The notes under the pieces: model-generated
Databases searched by the model: none
What the model was told of the DNA's origin: nothing
The model's input: the letters and a program-made list of their open reading frames with translations, nothing else
Program-made: the position numbers and the translations under genes
Source of the DNA: Cytophagaceae bacterium UBA7467
GTDB taxonomy: Bacteria; Bacteroidota; Bacteroidia; Cytophagales; Spirosomataceae
NCBI GenBank assembly: GCA_002479785.1
Contig: DLPD01000018.1
Span: 63,364 to 103,102, forward strand
Direction: 5' to 3'
Length of the DNA: 39,739 nucleotides
Shown here: positions 31,585 to 39,739 of the stretch, piece by piece
How positions within the stretch are numbered: the first letter of the stretch is position 1
Layout: each line of letters opens with the position of its first letter

Positions 31585-33702
31585 TTAATAGAACTTGTAG
31601 CGCTTGTCTACAATTTTTGCATTTTCCTTAATGGCTTCGTTAATGTAGAATGAAGAACGTTGTGTGTTCATCATCTGAATTTGGTTCTTGTAAGCAGAGT
31701 AATCCGCTAAAGCTGGTGCAGGTGCTCCACTGATTTTCTCAGCAATAAACACACCGTTATCTCCTACGAACACTTTTGAACGCTTACCGTTTTTCAAACC
31801 AGCGATACGACCTAAAGCGACCGCATCAGGACCAGCTGTATTTAACATACCACTCGCTAAGGTAATATCTTGAACAGATTCCACTAAAGCACCCGCGCCA
31901 TACGCTGCGGCGATTTGCTCTAATGAACCTTTCTTGTTCTCTAATTTCTTAGCAATCATCTCGCCTTTCAACTGATTGCGAACTAAAGCCGTTAACTCTA
32001 AACGGAAGTCTTCTACTTTCACATTATCTTTCTCAGACTTACCAGTCACATACGCCACGATGTATTGAGAATCTTGCTCAAATACCTTCTTAGAACCATC
32101 GCCTACCGCTGTGTTGTCATCAAATGCCCAACGTACGATTTCACGCGCGTTCGATAAGTTATTCACCGCTGAAGCATTCTCTGTCAAACGATCTGCACGC
32201 ATCATGATCAAATTACGATCTTTTTTCAAGGCCACTTCGAACGAAGCTAAGGTGCCATTGGCATTCGCAAACGCATCAGCCGTTGTAAACACTTTGTCCA
32301 TCGTAGCTTGAGAAGGAGCAATCGTTTTGTTGATCGCGGCTAACTTGTAGCTTGTATTCGTTTTCGCGTCAGTTACTTTCACAACGTGGAAACCGAATTC
32401 TGTTTCTACGATGCCTGGCATTAAACCAGTTCCATTGTAGCTGAATAAGGCTTTCTCAAAAGACTTAGCCATAGAGCCGTTGTTTTTAAAGTAACCTAAG
32501 TCACCACCTTGTTGTGCCGTACCGTCCATGCCGTTCATTTGGGCCAAAGTCTCGAAGCTCGCACCTCCTTTAATTTGCGCCAAAATTCCTTCCGCACGTG
32601 TTCTCGCTTGCGCCTTCGCTGAATCCGACTTGTTCGCTGGTGCGATCAAGATATGGCTAGCACGCATTGTGAATAAGGTATCTTTCTTCACACCACCGTA
32701 TTTGTAGATCGAATACGTTAAGCCGTTTTTAAATGGACCATAAATACCACCTACTTGGAAAGTACCTAATTGAGACTTCACGCCTTCTGGAATTTCTGAA
32801 TAAGAAACTAAATACGGAGTACGCACGTCAGAATTCAATACAGCGAATGCTGAATCGTTTTTCGCTACGGCTAAATCCTTCGCTAACTTCTTGATTTGGT
32901 TGTAGAACTCAACTGTATCTTGTTTCGTAGGAATCACTGGGAACGTTACGTATTGGATAGAACGGGTATTTGTTCCTTTGAATTCGTCTTTGTGTTTCGC
33001 TAAATACTCCTCTAATTGAGAATCTTGCACCTTAATGCTTGAATCAGGGATAGAGAAGAACGGAACGAATAAGAATTTCGAATTGAACTTCGCTGTTTGT
33101 GCTTGGTATTCTTTCGCCGCATCAGCTTGAGTGACGTAGTTAGACATACGCATCAAGTTCTCGTACTTAGAACGGATACGATCTTGGGAGATGGACTTCT
33201 CAAAACGATCCCACGCTTGTTGTTGCTCTACTGGCAATGTTTTCAAGTTCTTTAAGAACTGAACCACAAAAGTCTTGTCGAATTGACCCGTTTGCGGATT
33301 CGTGAATTGCTGACGAACAGAAGGGTGGATGTTATTTCCTTGCACCATGTCGATTAATTCTTCGTCAGAAACCTTAATTCCTAAGGCATCGAATTCTTTC
33401 TTGTATGCGATGTCTAAGATTAATTGGTTCCAAACTTGATCACGAATCATGCTCGCCTCTTGCTCAGATGGACCTTTACCCGTTTGGGCTGTGTAATTCT
33501 GAGTAGCTTCTTCTACTTTCTTTTGGAAATCTTGGATCATGATGCTTTCTCCAGCGATTTCACCTACTTCCTGCGAGTTAGACCCGAACAAAGAGGATTT
33601 ACCTTGGAAAATATCACTTCCTACTAGGAACAATACTAAACTGATAGCAATCGCCGCCGCCGCTATTCCTGACTTCTCTCTAATTTTTGTAATTAATGCC
33701 AT
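31585..33702 (-). CDS. ppiD: Peptidyl-prolyl isomerase PpiD-like membrane chaperone
   Basis: A 705-residue protein anchored by one N-terminal helix (about residues 11-31) with a large periplasmic part: a SurA_N-like chaperone region (about 40-240) and a parvulin domain (about 346-450) with SHILIAP, QGGDLGYF and GFHVVKV motifs. PpiD/SurA proteins help outer-membrane protein folding. Only one parvulin domain is recognised, as in other Bacteroidota PpiD proteins. It is followed by a terminator and then gldG. Confidence 0.93.
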   Translation of the reverse strand: MALITKIREKSGIAAAAIAISLVLFLVGSDIFQGKSSLFGSNSQEVGEIAGESIMIQDFQKKVEEATQNYTAQTGKGPSEQEASMIRDQVWNQLILDIAYKKEFDALGIKVSDEELIDMVQGNNIHPSVRQQFTNPQTGQFDKTFVVQFLKNLKTLPVEQQQAWDRFEKSISQDRIRSKYENLMRMSNYVTQADAAKEYQAQTAKFNSKFLFVPFFSIPDSSIKVQDSQLEEYLAKHKDEFKGTNTRSIQYVTFPVIPTKQDTVEFYNQIKKLAKDLAVAKNDSAFAVLNSDVRTPYLVSYSEIPEGVKSQLGTFQVGGIYGPFKNGLTYSIYKYGGVKKDTLFTMRASHILIAPANKSDSAKAQARTRAEGILAQIKGGASFETLAQMNGMDGTAQQGGDLGYFKNNGSMAKSFEKALFSYNGTGLMPGIVETEFGFHVVKVTDAKTNTSYKLAAINKTIAPSQATMDKVFTTADAFANANGTLASFEVALKKDRNLIMMRADRLTENASAVNNLSNAREIVRWAFDDNTAVGDGSKKVFEQDSQYIVAYVTGKSEKDNVKVEDFRLELTALVRNQLKGEMIAKKLENKKGSLEQIAAAYGAGALVESVQDITLASGMLNTAGPDAVALGRIAGLKNGKRSKVFVGDNGVFIAEKISGAPAPALADYSAYKNQIQMMNTQRSSFYINEAIKENAKIVDKRYKFY

Positions 33703-33798
33703 TATAAGGATAAATAATTGTTTTTACGCTCTATTTCTCTCTTGTGTTTTGAACAAAAGAAACGCAAAATAATCACATTTCTCGTTCAAAAGCAAGGG

Positions 33799-34923
33799 TT
33801 AATTTGCTAAAACCGATTTTAAACTTTGTAAAAATTGATCCGCTATTTTTTGATCGATCGCTAAGCTCGGCAAAAGACGCAAGGTATGCTTTCCAGAATA
33901 ACCGAGGAAGATGTGTTCTTTAAACAACAAAGCATCTCTCACAGTCCCCACAGGCTGTTCTACCTCAATACCGATCATCAATCCGCGGCCTCTCACCTCC
34001 GTAATTCCCTGGATACCTTTTAATTCTTTTTGAATATAGTCACCCACCTTCGACGCATTCTCGATTAACTTTTCTTCTTGAATCACATCCAGCACTACAT
34101 TCGCTGCCGTACAAGCCAAATGATTTCCCCCAAAAGTCGTACCCAGCAAGCCATAACTCGCCTGTATGTGCGGCGCGATTAATACTCCACCGATGGGAAA
34201 ACCATTGCCCATACCTTTCGCAGTCGTCATCATGTCCGGATGAATGCCCGCAAACTGGTGCGAGAAAAACTGCCCAGAACGGCCATAGCCACACTGAACA
34301 GAGTCTAAAATCAATTGTGCTCCCGTCTCATCACAACGCTTTCTCAGCGCTCTCAAGAATGCATCACTCGCCACCTGAATACCTCCCACACCCTGAATTC
34401 CTTCCACAATCACCGCCGCCGTCTCTTCTGTAATCCCCGCTTCCAATCCCTCCAAACCATTAAACGGCAAGAAAGTCACATGCGACGTATCATTTACAGG
34501 CGCCACAATGCTCGGATTATCCGTCACCGCCACAGCCCCAGCCGTTCTCCCGTGGAAGGCTTTCGAAAAGGACACCACCTTCTTACGGCCCGTATGAAAG
34601 GACGCTAATTTCAAGGCGTTCTCATTCGATTCTGCCCCTGAATTCGTCAAAAAAAGGGTATAATCTTCGTATCCAGACACGCGACCCAGCTTCTCCGCTA
34701 GTTCCTGTTGCCCAGTGATGATAATCGAATTCGAGTAGAAACCGATGTTACTCAGCTGCTCCGTCATTCGCTTCACGTAGGTAGGATGCGAGTGTCCAAT
34801 GGAAATCACCGCGTGACCGCCATATAAATCCAGGTATTCCTGGCCGTTTTTGTCCCAAACTGTACTTCCTTTCGCTTTGACAAGCTCAATGTCGTAGAGG
34901 GGGTATACGTTGAATAAGTTCAT
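33799..34923 (-). CDS. argD: Acetylornithine/succinylornithine aminotransferase
   Basis: A 374-residue class III PLP aminotransferase. PLP-site residues visible are D207 in LILDSVQCG, the Schiff-base K236 in TTAKGMGNGFPIGG, SGAESNENALK at 95-105, and the G-T-T-F-G-G-N-H segment that follows. Starting LYDIELVKAKGS and the arginine-cluster context identify it as the transaminase of arginine biosynthesis. In some Bacteroidota the pathway uses N-succinyl instead of N-acetyl intermediates; the sequence alone does not decide. It is the last gene of the minus-strand arg run, behind a spacer with unusual repeats. Confidence 0.9.
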   Translation of the reverse strand: MNLFNVYPLYDIELVKAKGSTVWDKNGQEYLDLYGGHAVISIGHSHPTYVKRMTEQLSNIGFYSNSIIITGQQELAEKLGRVSGYEDYTLFLTNSGAESNENALKLASFHTGRKKVVSFSKAFHGRTAGAVAVTDNPSIVAPVNDTSHVTFLPFNGLEGLEAGITEETAAVIVEGIQGVGGIQVASDAFLRALRKRCDETGAQLILDSVQCGYGRSGQFFSHQFAGIHPDMMTTAKGMGNGFPIGGVLIAPHIQASYGLLGTTFGGNHLACTAANVVLDVIQEEKLIENASKVGDYIQKELKGIQGITEVRGRGLMIGIEVEQPVGTVRDALLFKEHIFLGYSGKHTLRLLPSLAIDQKIADQFLQSLKSVLAN

Positions 34924-34927
34924 AATA

Positions 34928-34987
34928 TTAGTCGCTGCTTCGCAGCTTTAGTCGTCACTTTGTGACTTAGTCGACTTCGTCTTAGTC
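34928..34987 (-). repeat. Array of short hairpins separated by a GACTAA repeat upstream of argD
   Basis: Read on the minus strand, GACTAA occurs four times (34982-34987, 34967-34972, 34948-34953, 34928-34933), the last ending just before the argD start. Between them lie three different small perfect hairpins: GAC-GAA-GTC, GTCAC-AAA-GTGAC and GCTGC-GAA-GCAGC. The stem sequences differ while the linker is constant, which suggests structured RNA or a repeat array generated by copying. It would lie in the argD leader. Confidence 0.75.
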
Positions 34988-34994
34988 CGTTTTA

Positions 34995-35078
34995 GATTAG
35001 AGATTATAGAGTAGAGAGAAGAGAGAAGAGAGAAGAGATGGTTTTATCTATACTCTATACTCTATGCTCTATACTCTA
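34995..35078. repeat. Inverted pair of 7-bp repeat arrays between argC and argD
   Basis: Six heptamers (GATTAGA, GATTATA, GAGTAGA, then three GAGAAGA) run from 34995 to 35036, followed 14 bases later by four facing heptamers (TACTCTA, TACTCTA, TGCTCTA, TACTCTA) at 35051-35078, the last including the argC stop codon. One strand is nearly all purine in the first array and the other in the second, so they can pair. The layout matches the dnaN/thioredoxin spacer. Confidence 0.7.
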
Positions 35079-36017
35079 AAATCCAATCGCTTTTAATTTC
35101 AAACCTGCATCTTCCTCCCACCCCAGCATCAAATTCATATTCTGAACCGCTTGGCCGGAGGCTCCTTTGATCAAGTTATCGATCACGGAGCTGATGAGGA
35201 TTTGGCCCTCATGGACCTGTAAATGAAGAAAACACTTGTTTGTGTTCACCACTTGTTTCACATCGACCGCTGCTGGGCTAAGGAAAACGAAGGGCGAATT
35301 CGCGTAGAAATCTTCGTATAGTTTTTCGGCCTGTTCCTGCGTCCCGCTGTAAGGCGTGTACACATTTGCCATGATTCCGCGCGAGAAATTGCCTCGGTAG
35401 GGGATAAAATGGATGGCCTTTTTCGTATTTAAAGTCTGTTTAATTTCTGCCAAATGCTGGTGCGTAAATGTCTTGTACACACTCACATTATTATTTCTCC
35501 AAGAGAAATGGCTCGTAGGCGAAAGCGATTGGCCCGCACCTGTCGAACCCGTGATGGCTGAAACGTGCACGTCTTCGGTGATTAAACCTGCGGCCGCTAA
35601 GGGCAAAAGGGCTAACTCAATGGAAGTGGCGAAGCAGCCAGGGTTTGCGATTTTAGTCGCGGATTGGATCTTTTCTTTTTGGAATTCAGCTAAACCGTAG
35701 ACAAAGCCTTCCGATTCATCCCGGAAGTCCGTGCTTAAATCAATGATTTTGGTGTGCCAAGGAATGTCGTTCGCGGCTAAGAATTTCTTCGATTCGCCGT
35801 GCCCGGAACATAAGAAGAGGACGTCTACGGGGGTGAGGTCTTTGGAAAAACGAAGATGCGTAGAGCCCAATAAATCCGTGTGCACATCCGAGATTAATTT
35901 TCCCGCCTGCGAATTCGATAAAATACAGGTCAACTGCACATCCGGGTGATTCACTAAGATTCTAAGTAATTCGCCTCCGGTGTAGCCTGCGGCCCCTACG
36001 ATTCCGATCTTTGCCAT
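35076..36017 (-). CDS. argC: N-acetyl-gamma-glutamyl-phosphate reductase
   Basis: A 313-residue NADPH-dependent reductase of the third arginine step. The Rossmann motif GAAGYTGGEL begins at residue 8, the catalytic cysteine is C128 in ANPGCFATS, and the segments HFIPYRGNFSRGIMANVYTPY and TNKCFLHLQVHEGQ are family-typical. It starts one base after the argG stop and is clearly co-transcribed with it. As with argD, acetyl versus succinyl substrate is not resolved. Confidence 0.95.
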   Translation of the reverse strand: MAKIGIVGAAGYTGGELLRILVNHPDVQLTCILSNSQAGKLISDVHTDLLGSTHLRFSKDLTPVDVLFLCSGHGESKKFLAANDIPWHTKIIDLSTDFRDESEGFVYGLAEFQKEKIQSATKIANPGCFATSIELALLPLAAAGLITEDVHVSAITGSTGAGQSLSPTSHFSWRNNNVSVYKTFTHQHLAEIKQTLNTKKAIHFIPYRGNFSRGIMANVYTPYSGTQEQAEKLYEDFYANSPFVFLSPAAVDVKQVVNTNKCFLHLQVHEGQILISSVIDNLIKGASGQAVQNMNLMLGWEEDAGLKLKAIGF

Positions 36018-36018
36018 C

Positions 36019-37212
36019 TTATTGTTCGTTAACTTTCCGGTGGATCATCGTTTGGTTCGACGCGATTTTAGAGAATCCTCTCACATCGTCACCCGTCCAC
36101 GCTTTGTTCATTTCACCATATGCCCCAAAAACAGAGGACATCAAATCATATTTCGATTCAATTCCCGTTACCATAAATTGGTAAGGAGACAGTGTCACGT
36201 AAACCGTTCCAGTCACGTTCCCTTGCGTATCCGCTAAGAACGTTTCGAAATTACGCATCACCGGCTCAAGGAATTGGCCTTCGTGCAAAAGCGTACCGTA
36301 CATTTCACCGATGTTTTGTTTCCAATACAATTGGTGCTTCGTTAATACGTGTTTCTCTAATAAATGGTGTGCTTTGATGATGATCAAAGGCGCTGGAGCT
36401 TCGAAGCCCACGCGTCCTTTAATCCCAATGATCGTGTCACCCACGTGGATGTCACGGCCTATCGCAAAAGCACCTGCTCTTTCTGTTAACTCCCGGATCG
36501 CTGCCACGGTGGATGGGAATTTCTTTCCATCTAAACCCACTAATTGGCCCGCTTCGAATTGCAAGCTGATTTTCTCCGGAGCGGTCTTGGTTAACTGCGT
36601 AGGCCAAGCCTCTTCTGGTAAATAACCGTCAGAAGTCAAGGTTTCTTTTCCACCTACGGAGGTACCCCAAAGGCCTTTGTTGATCGAATAGGTCGACTTG
36701 TGCCATTCTTGCACCACGCCTTTCGATTTTAAGAATTCGATTTCCGCTTCTCTCGATAATTGCAAGTCGCGGATAGGCGTGATCACCTCGCACTCTGGTG
36801 CTAGGATTCTGAACACGACATCGAAACGAACTTGGTCGTTACCCGCGCCTGTACTACCGTGCGCGATGGCTTTAGCTCCTAATTTGGCAGCATACTTAGC
36901 CACTGCTGTAGCTTGAAAAACACGCTCTGCAGATACTGAAAGAGGATAGGTATTGTTTTTTAAGACATTGCCAAAAACCAAATACTTCAAACAATCCTGG
37001 TAGTATTCCTCCACCACGTCCAAAGTCACGTGCGAAGTCACCCCTAACGAATAGGCTTTCTCCTCGATCGTTTTCAACTCCGTCGGAGAGAATCCACCCG
37101 TATCCACCAGGGCCGAGTGCACTTCCATGCCGCGCTCTTCCGTTAAATATTTCACACAAAAGGAGGTGTCTAAACCACCACTAAACGCTAGAATTACTTT
37201 AGGCTTGCTCAT
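36019..37212 (-). CDS. argG: Argininosuccinate synthase
   Basis: A 397-residue enzyme that joins citrulline and aspartate with ATP. The PP-loop ATP motif is S11-G-G-L-D-T-S17 in AFSGGLDTSFCV; further family segments are AHGSTGAGNDQVRFD, TPIRDL, SINKGLWGTSVGGKE and the C-terminal SPYQFMVTGIESKYDL. It follows the GNAT gene by 6 bases and precedes argC by one base. Confidence 0.97.
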   Translation of the reverse strand: MSKPKVILAFSGGLDTSFCVKYLTEERGMEVHSALVDTGGFSPTELKTIEEKAYSLGVTSHVTLDVVEEYYQDCLKYLVFGNVLKNNTYPLSVSAERVFQATAVAKYAAKLGAKAIAHGSTGAGNDQVRFDVVFRILAPECEVITPIRDLQLSREAEIEFLKSKGVVQEWHKSTYSINKGLWGTSVGGKETLTSDGYLPEEAWPTQLTKTAPEKISLQFEAGQLVGLDGKKFPSTVAAIRELTERAGAFAIGRDIHVGDTIIGIKGRVGFEAPAPLIIIKAHHLLEKHVLTKHQLYWKQNIGEMYGTLLHEGQFLEPVMRNFETFLADTQGNVTGTVYVTLSPYQFMVTGIESKYDLMSSVFGAYGEMNKAWTGDDVRGFSKIASNQTMIHRKVNEQ

Positions 37213-37219
37213 ACTTGAT

Positions 37220-37882
37220 CTATTTCGCCTTCTTTTTAAAAGGCATTAATAATTTTTCTTTAAACTTCTTTAAACGCGTGAAATCGGCGATATTCTTTAA
37301 GAATAACCATTTTTCGTCTTTCTCTTCTGTGGTTTTCTTATCCGGATTCTCTGGATCGTAAATCATCCCGGTACATAAACAGATCTTGCGTTCTGTTCTC
37401 GTCAGGATGTCAAAATTTACGCAAGACTCACATCCTTTCCAGAAATTATCATCCACCGGCAACTCCGCAAAAGTCGTTGGCTCATAGCCTAAGTCAGAAT
37501 TAATCTTCATCACCGCTAGAGACGTTGTGATACCAATGATTTTAGCCTCCGGATAACGCGTACGTGATAACTCAAACGCTCGCTCCTTAACAGCTTTAGC
37601 CACGCCAAACTGGCGGTAACTTGGTTTCACAATCAAGCCAGAATTAGCCACAAACTTGCCGTGTTGCCAGGTTTCGATGTAACAGAAACCCACAAAAGAG
37701 CCGTCCACGTCATCTGTTGCGATGATCGCTTTGCCTTCTGACATTTTTTCTTGAAGGTATTCTGGGGTACGCTTGGCAATTCCGGTTCCGCGGGCTTTGG
37801 CTGACTCAGCCATCTCGTGGCAGATGGATTCGGCTAGGGCGAAATGTTGTTCGCTAGCCACTTGAACGGTGTATTTATTCAT
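37220..37882 (-). CDS. GNAT N-acetyltransferase, first gene of the arginine cluster
   Basis: A 220-residue protein with an N-terminal GNAT domain: LIVKPSYRQFGVAKAVKERAF is the acetyl-CoA-binding motif A (R/Q-x-x-G-x-A/G-like), followed by IIGITTSLAVMKINSDLGYEP (motif B). The C-terminal 65 residues hold a cysteine group C-x-x-C (GCESCVNF) plus CLCTG, which could bind a metal, and a basic tail. A GNAT gene ahead of argG is a recurrent Bacteroidota arrangement as I recall it, and such proteins are candidates for the glutamate N-acyltransferase step. This is inference from context; no substrate motif is decisive. Confidence 0.8.
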   Translation of the reverse strand: MNKYTVQVASEQHFALAESICHEMAESAKARGTGIAKRTPEYLQEKMSEGKAIIATDDVDGSFVGFCYIETWQHGKFVANSGLIVKPSYRQFGVAKAVKERAFELSRTRYPEAKIIGITTSLAVMKINSDLGYEPTTFAELPVDDNFWKGCESCVNFDILTRTERKICLCTGMIYDPENPDKKTTEEKDEKWLFLKNIADFTRLKKFKEKLLMPFKKKAK

Positions 37883-37924
37883 TTAAGAACTAAAAAAAAA
37901 GAATGAAACAAATTATACAAACGC

Positions 37925-37975
37925 CTTCAGGGTATCAGACCCGGAAGATGAATCGTCTCCTTCGTCGAAGAGGAG
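37925..37975 (-). promoter_or_regulatory. Structured leader of the arginine run
   Basis: Two hairpins lie in the 225-base spacer upstream of the GNAT gene: CTTC-a-GGGT / ACCC-g-GAAG around a 5-base loop (37925-37947) and CTCCT...AGGAG with a one-base bulge (37957-37975). Both would lie in the 5' leader of the arg transcript. I recognise no known riboswitch. Confidence 0.4.
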
Positions 37976-38107
37976 AGGTGTAGTAATAATTTGAATTAAT
38001 AAAGGTCATTCTTTAGTTTTGTCAAAGCTTTGTCAAGTGACAAATGCATTTAAGGGTCGAATTTCGTGAAATCTTCGTTTAAATCCCAATAATCAAGTAA
38101 TTATTTC

Positions 38108-38716
38108 ATGGAAGCCTCCACACCACTCACCGCTGAAACCCTAGTCTATGCGTATGCATCGGGTATGTTTCCCATGGCGGAAGAGACTGGGGAGATTTTT
38201 TGGTACAGTCCAGACCCTAGAGCGATCATTCCCATCCAAAGTTACAAGCCAGCTAAATCGCTGAGGCCCATCATCAATCAGAAGCGCTTTGAAATCCGTG
38301 TGGACACCTGTTTCGAGCAAGTCATGCGCAATTGTGCCTTGCCCCGTCCCACAGAATCAGAAACCTGGATTTCAGAAGAATTAATTACGGCGTACACGGA
38401 ATTACACCGCATGGGTTTTGCTCATTCAGTAGAGGCTTGGCAGGATGATAAGCTAGTCGGCGGTTTATATGGGGTTTCTTTAGGGGCCGTATTTTTTGGC
38501 GAATCCATGTTCTCCTTTGTCTCTAATTCCTCTAAAGTCGCTTTTCATTATTTGATCCAAATCCTGCGCGAACAAAACTACCAATTGCTGGATTCGCAAT
38601 TCATGAACGACAACGTTTTGCGTTATGGTGCCATCGATATTCCTCGATCTGCTTATTTGAGAAGACTCGCCAAAGCACTAAAAAGTACCTGCGACTTTCA
38701 GAAACCCATTATTTAA
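38108..38716 (+). CDS. aat: Leucyl/phenylalanyl-tRNA--protein transferase
   Basis: A 202-residue Aat enzyme that adds Leu or Phe to N-terminal Arg/Lys of proteins for N-end-rule degradation. Signature segments: YASGMFPMAEE, FWYSPDPRAIIP, ETWISEEL, HSVEAWQDDKLVGGLYGVSLG, FFGESMFS and DSQFMNDN. Length is normal. It is divergent from the arginine run and 13 bases ahead of proB, so these two are probably one transcript. Confidence 0.96.
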   Translation: MEASTPLTAETLVYAYASGMFPMAEETGEIFWYSPDPRAIIPIQSYKPAKSLRPIINQKRFEIRVDTCFEQVMRNCALPRPTESETWISEELITAYTELHRMGFAHSVEAWQDDKLVGGLYGVSLGAVFFGESMFSFVSNSSKVAFHYLIQILREQNYQLLDSQFMNDNVLRYGAIDIPRSAYLRRLAKALKSTCDFQKPII

Positions 38717-38729
38717 CGTAAATTGCGGC

Positions 38730-39739
38730 ATGTCTAGGCCCATTCTTGTGATCAAATTCGGTTCCTCTTCCATCACCCACAAAAACGGGGAGGTGAATGA
38801 GCAGACCTTGGAAAAGATCGCAGCACAGGTAGCCAGCCTTGCAAAAGACTACCACATCGTCCTCGTCTCCTCCGGTGCCGTGGCCGCTGGGAAAGCTTTT
38901 TTAACGAATTACAAAGGCAGCCTTTCAGAACGAAAAGCCGCCGCAGCGATAGGAAACCCAATCCTAATTGCAAAATACAACCAGTATTTTGCTAAATACG
39001 GTATCGCCATCGCCCAATCGCTTTGTGAGCGCCACCACTTCTCAAACCGGGAATCTTTCCTACAACTAAAGGAAACCTACACCGAGCTCTGGAAAAGCAA
39101 CGTCATCCCCATCGCAAACGAAAATGACGTAGTCTCTAATACCGAACTTAAATTCTCTGACAACGACGAACTCGCCACCTTAATCGCGACCGGTTTTGGC
39201 GCAGAGAAACTCTTAATATCTACTTCCGTAGGAGGCCTTCTAGACGCAAACGGCGAAATCATCCGCCACGTGCCTAAAATCGACGCCTCCACCTTATCGG
39301 TCGTTTCCTCTGACACCTCATCGACCGGTTTAGGCGGAATGATCTCAAAGCTTACCTTCACCCGTCTAGCCATGCGTTTAGGTATCAAGGTCGTGATTTT
39401 CGGATTAGATAATGCAGGCGGAATTGTAGACGCCCTTCACGAAAAAATAGGTACGGTCTTCGAAGCAGGCAAAGCCAGCTTAACAGCCCGCCAAAAATGG
39501 CTCGCCGCCGGCAGCCTCATCACGGGCAAAGTTGTCTTAGACAAAGGTGCCGTCAAAGCCATCACTTCTCGCAAAAGCCTTCTCTCGGTGGGCATCACTG
39601 AAATCCTAGGCGATTTCATGAAAGGCGAGGTCATCGAATTACTAGATTCCACGAAAACTCCATTTGCTATCGCAAGAGCTAGATGCTCGAAGGCGGAGCT
39701 GGAGGAGGCCGGAAAAGGGGTGGAGGTAGCGAATGCTGA
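38730..39739 (+). CDS. proB: Glutamate 5-kinase, cut at the window end
   Basis: The frame runs from an ATG at 38730 to the last base without a stop, 336 codons seen. The amino-acid-kinase domain shows VIKFGSSSIT (phosphate loop), VSSGAVAAGK, ANENDVVSNTE and GLGGMISKL; a PUA domain begins about residue 257 (GSLITGKVVLDKGAVKAITS, GITEILGDFMKGEVIELLD), as in many ProB proteins. It catalyses the first proline step. Only a few C-terminal residues are missing, judging by family length of about 340-370. It follows aat by 13 bases. Confidence 0.93.
   Translation, partial: MSRPILVIKFGSSSITHKNGEVNEQTLEKIAAQVASLAKDYHIVLVSSGAVAAGKAFLTNYKGSLSERKAAAAIGNPILIAKYNQYFAKYGIAIAQSLCERHHFSNRESFLQLKETYTELWKSNVIPIANENDVVSNTELKFSDNDELATLIATGFGAEKLLISTSVGGLLDANGEIIRHVPKIDASTLSVVSSDTSSTGLGGMISKLTFTRLAMRLGIKVVIFGLDNAGGIVDALHEKIGTVFEAGKASLTARQKWLAAGSLITGKVVLDKGAVKAITSRKSLLSVGITEILGDFMKGEVIELLDSTKTPFAIARARCSKAELEEAGKGVEVANA

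Noticed and set aside
38773..39652. Minus-strand open frames at the right edge
   Set aside because: They are shadows of the proB frame, which shows all kinase and PUA motifs.

Overview
The window looks like a chromosome segment of a Bacteroidota bacterium, probably order Cytophagales. The evidence is a gliding-motility gldG gene, several copies of a membrane family starting with MEVHHH that I associate with this phylum, AT-rich spacers with few Shine-Dalgarno sites, and an arginine cluster headed by a GNAT acetyltransferase. Placement below order level is inference.

Left part (1-16.3 kb) is accessory and envelope-facing: the end of an AraC-type regulator, two tandem MEVHHH membrane proteins, a tandem-fused serine beta-lactamase-like hydrolase, a convergent M19 dipeptidase, a zeta-toxin-like kinase with a small unlisted partner ORF, a pterin dehydratase coupled to an S33 hydrolase, a PQQ dehydrogenase with a cytochrome c tail, an NTF2-like lipoprotein, a second S33 hydrolase, a third MEVHHH gene, an orphan antidote-type HTH protein, a PH-domain protein, a DUF1624 membrane protein and two exported proteins.

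The middle (16.3-27.0 kb) is a visibly AT-rich island. After a stretch of gene relics and palindromes comes a compact co-directional cassette: Nudix hydrolase, PLD-nuclease/SF2 helicase (DUF3427-type), MazG-like pyrophosphohydrolase, and a GIY-YIG/DUF2075 helicase/LexA-type S24 peptidase fusion. The reading frames overlap between Nudix and helicase and between MazG and DUF2075. A convergent HNH nuclease and a Fic protein follow. The S24 domain keeps its Ser/Lys dyad and an Ala-Gly scissile site, so the fusion may cut itself. This is the best candidate for a poorly described stress-responsive or anti-phage system. A degenerate copy of the tRNA-Val 3' end and its terminator lies 3.1 kb from the intact tRNA-Val, which suggests past integration at that tRNA.

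The right part (27.2-39.7 kb) is core genome: TerC, a periplasmic thioredoxin, dnaN, gldG, ppiD, then argD-argC-argG-GNAT on the minus strand, and aat and proB (cut by the window edge) on the plus strand. Two spacers here, dnaN/thioredoxin and argC/argD, carry unusual inverted arrays of 7-bp repeats. The second also has a series of short hairpins separated by a repeated GACTAA, directly upstream of argD.
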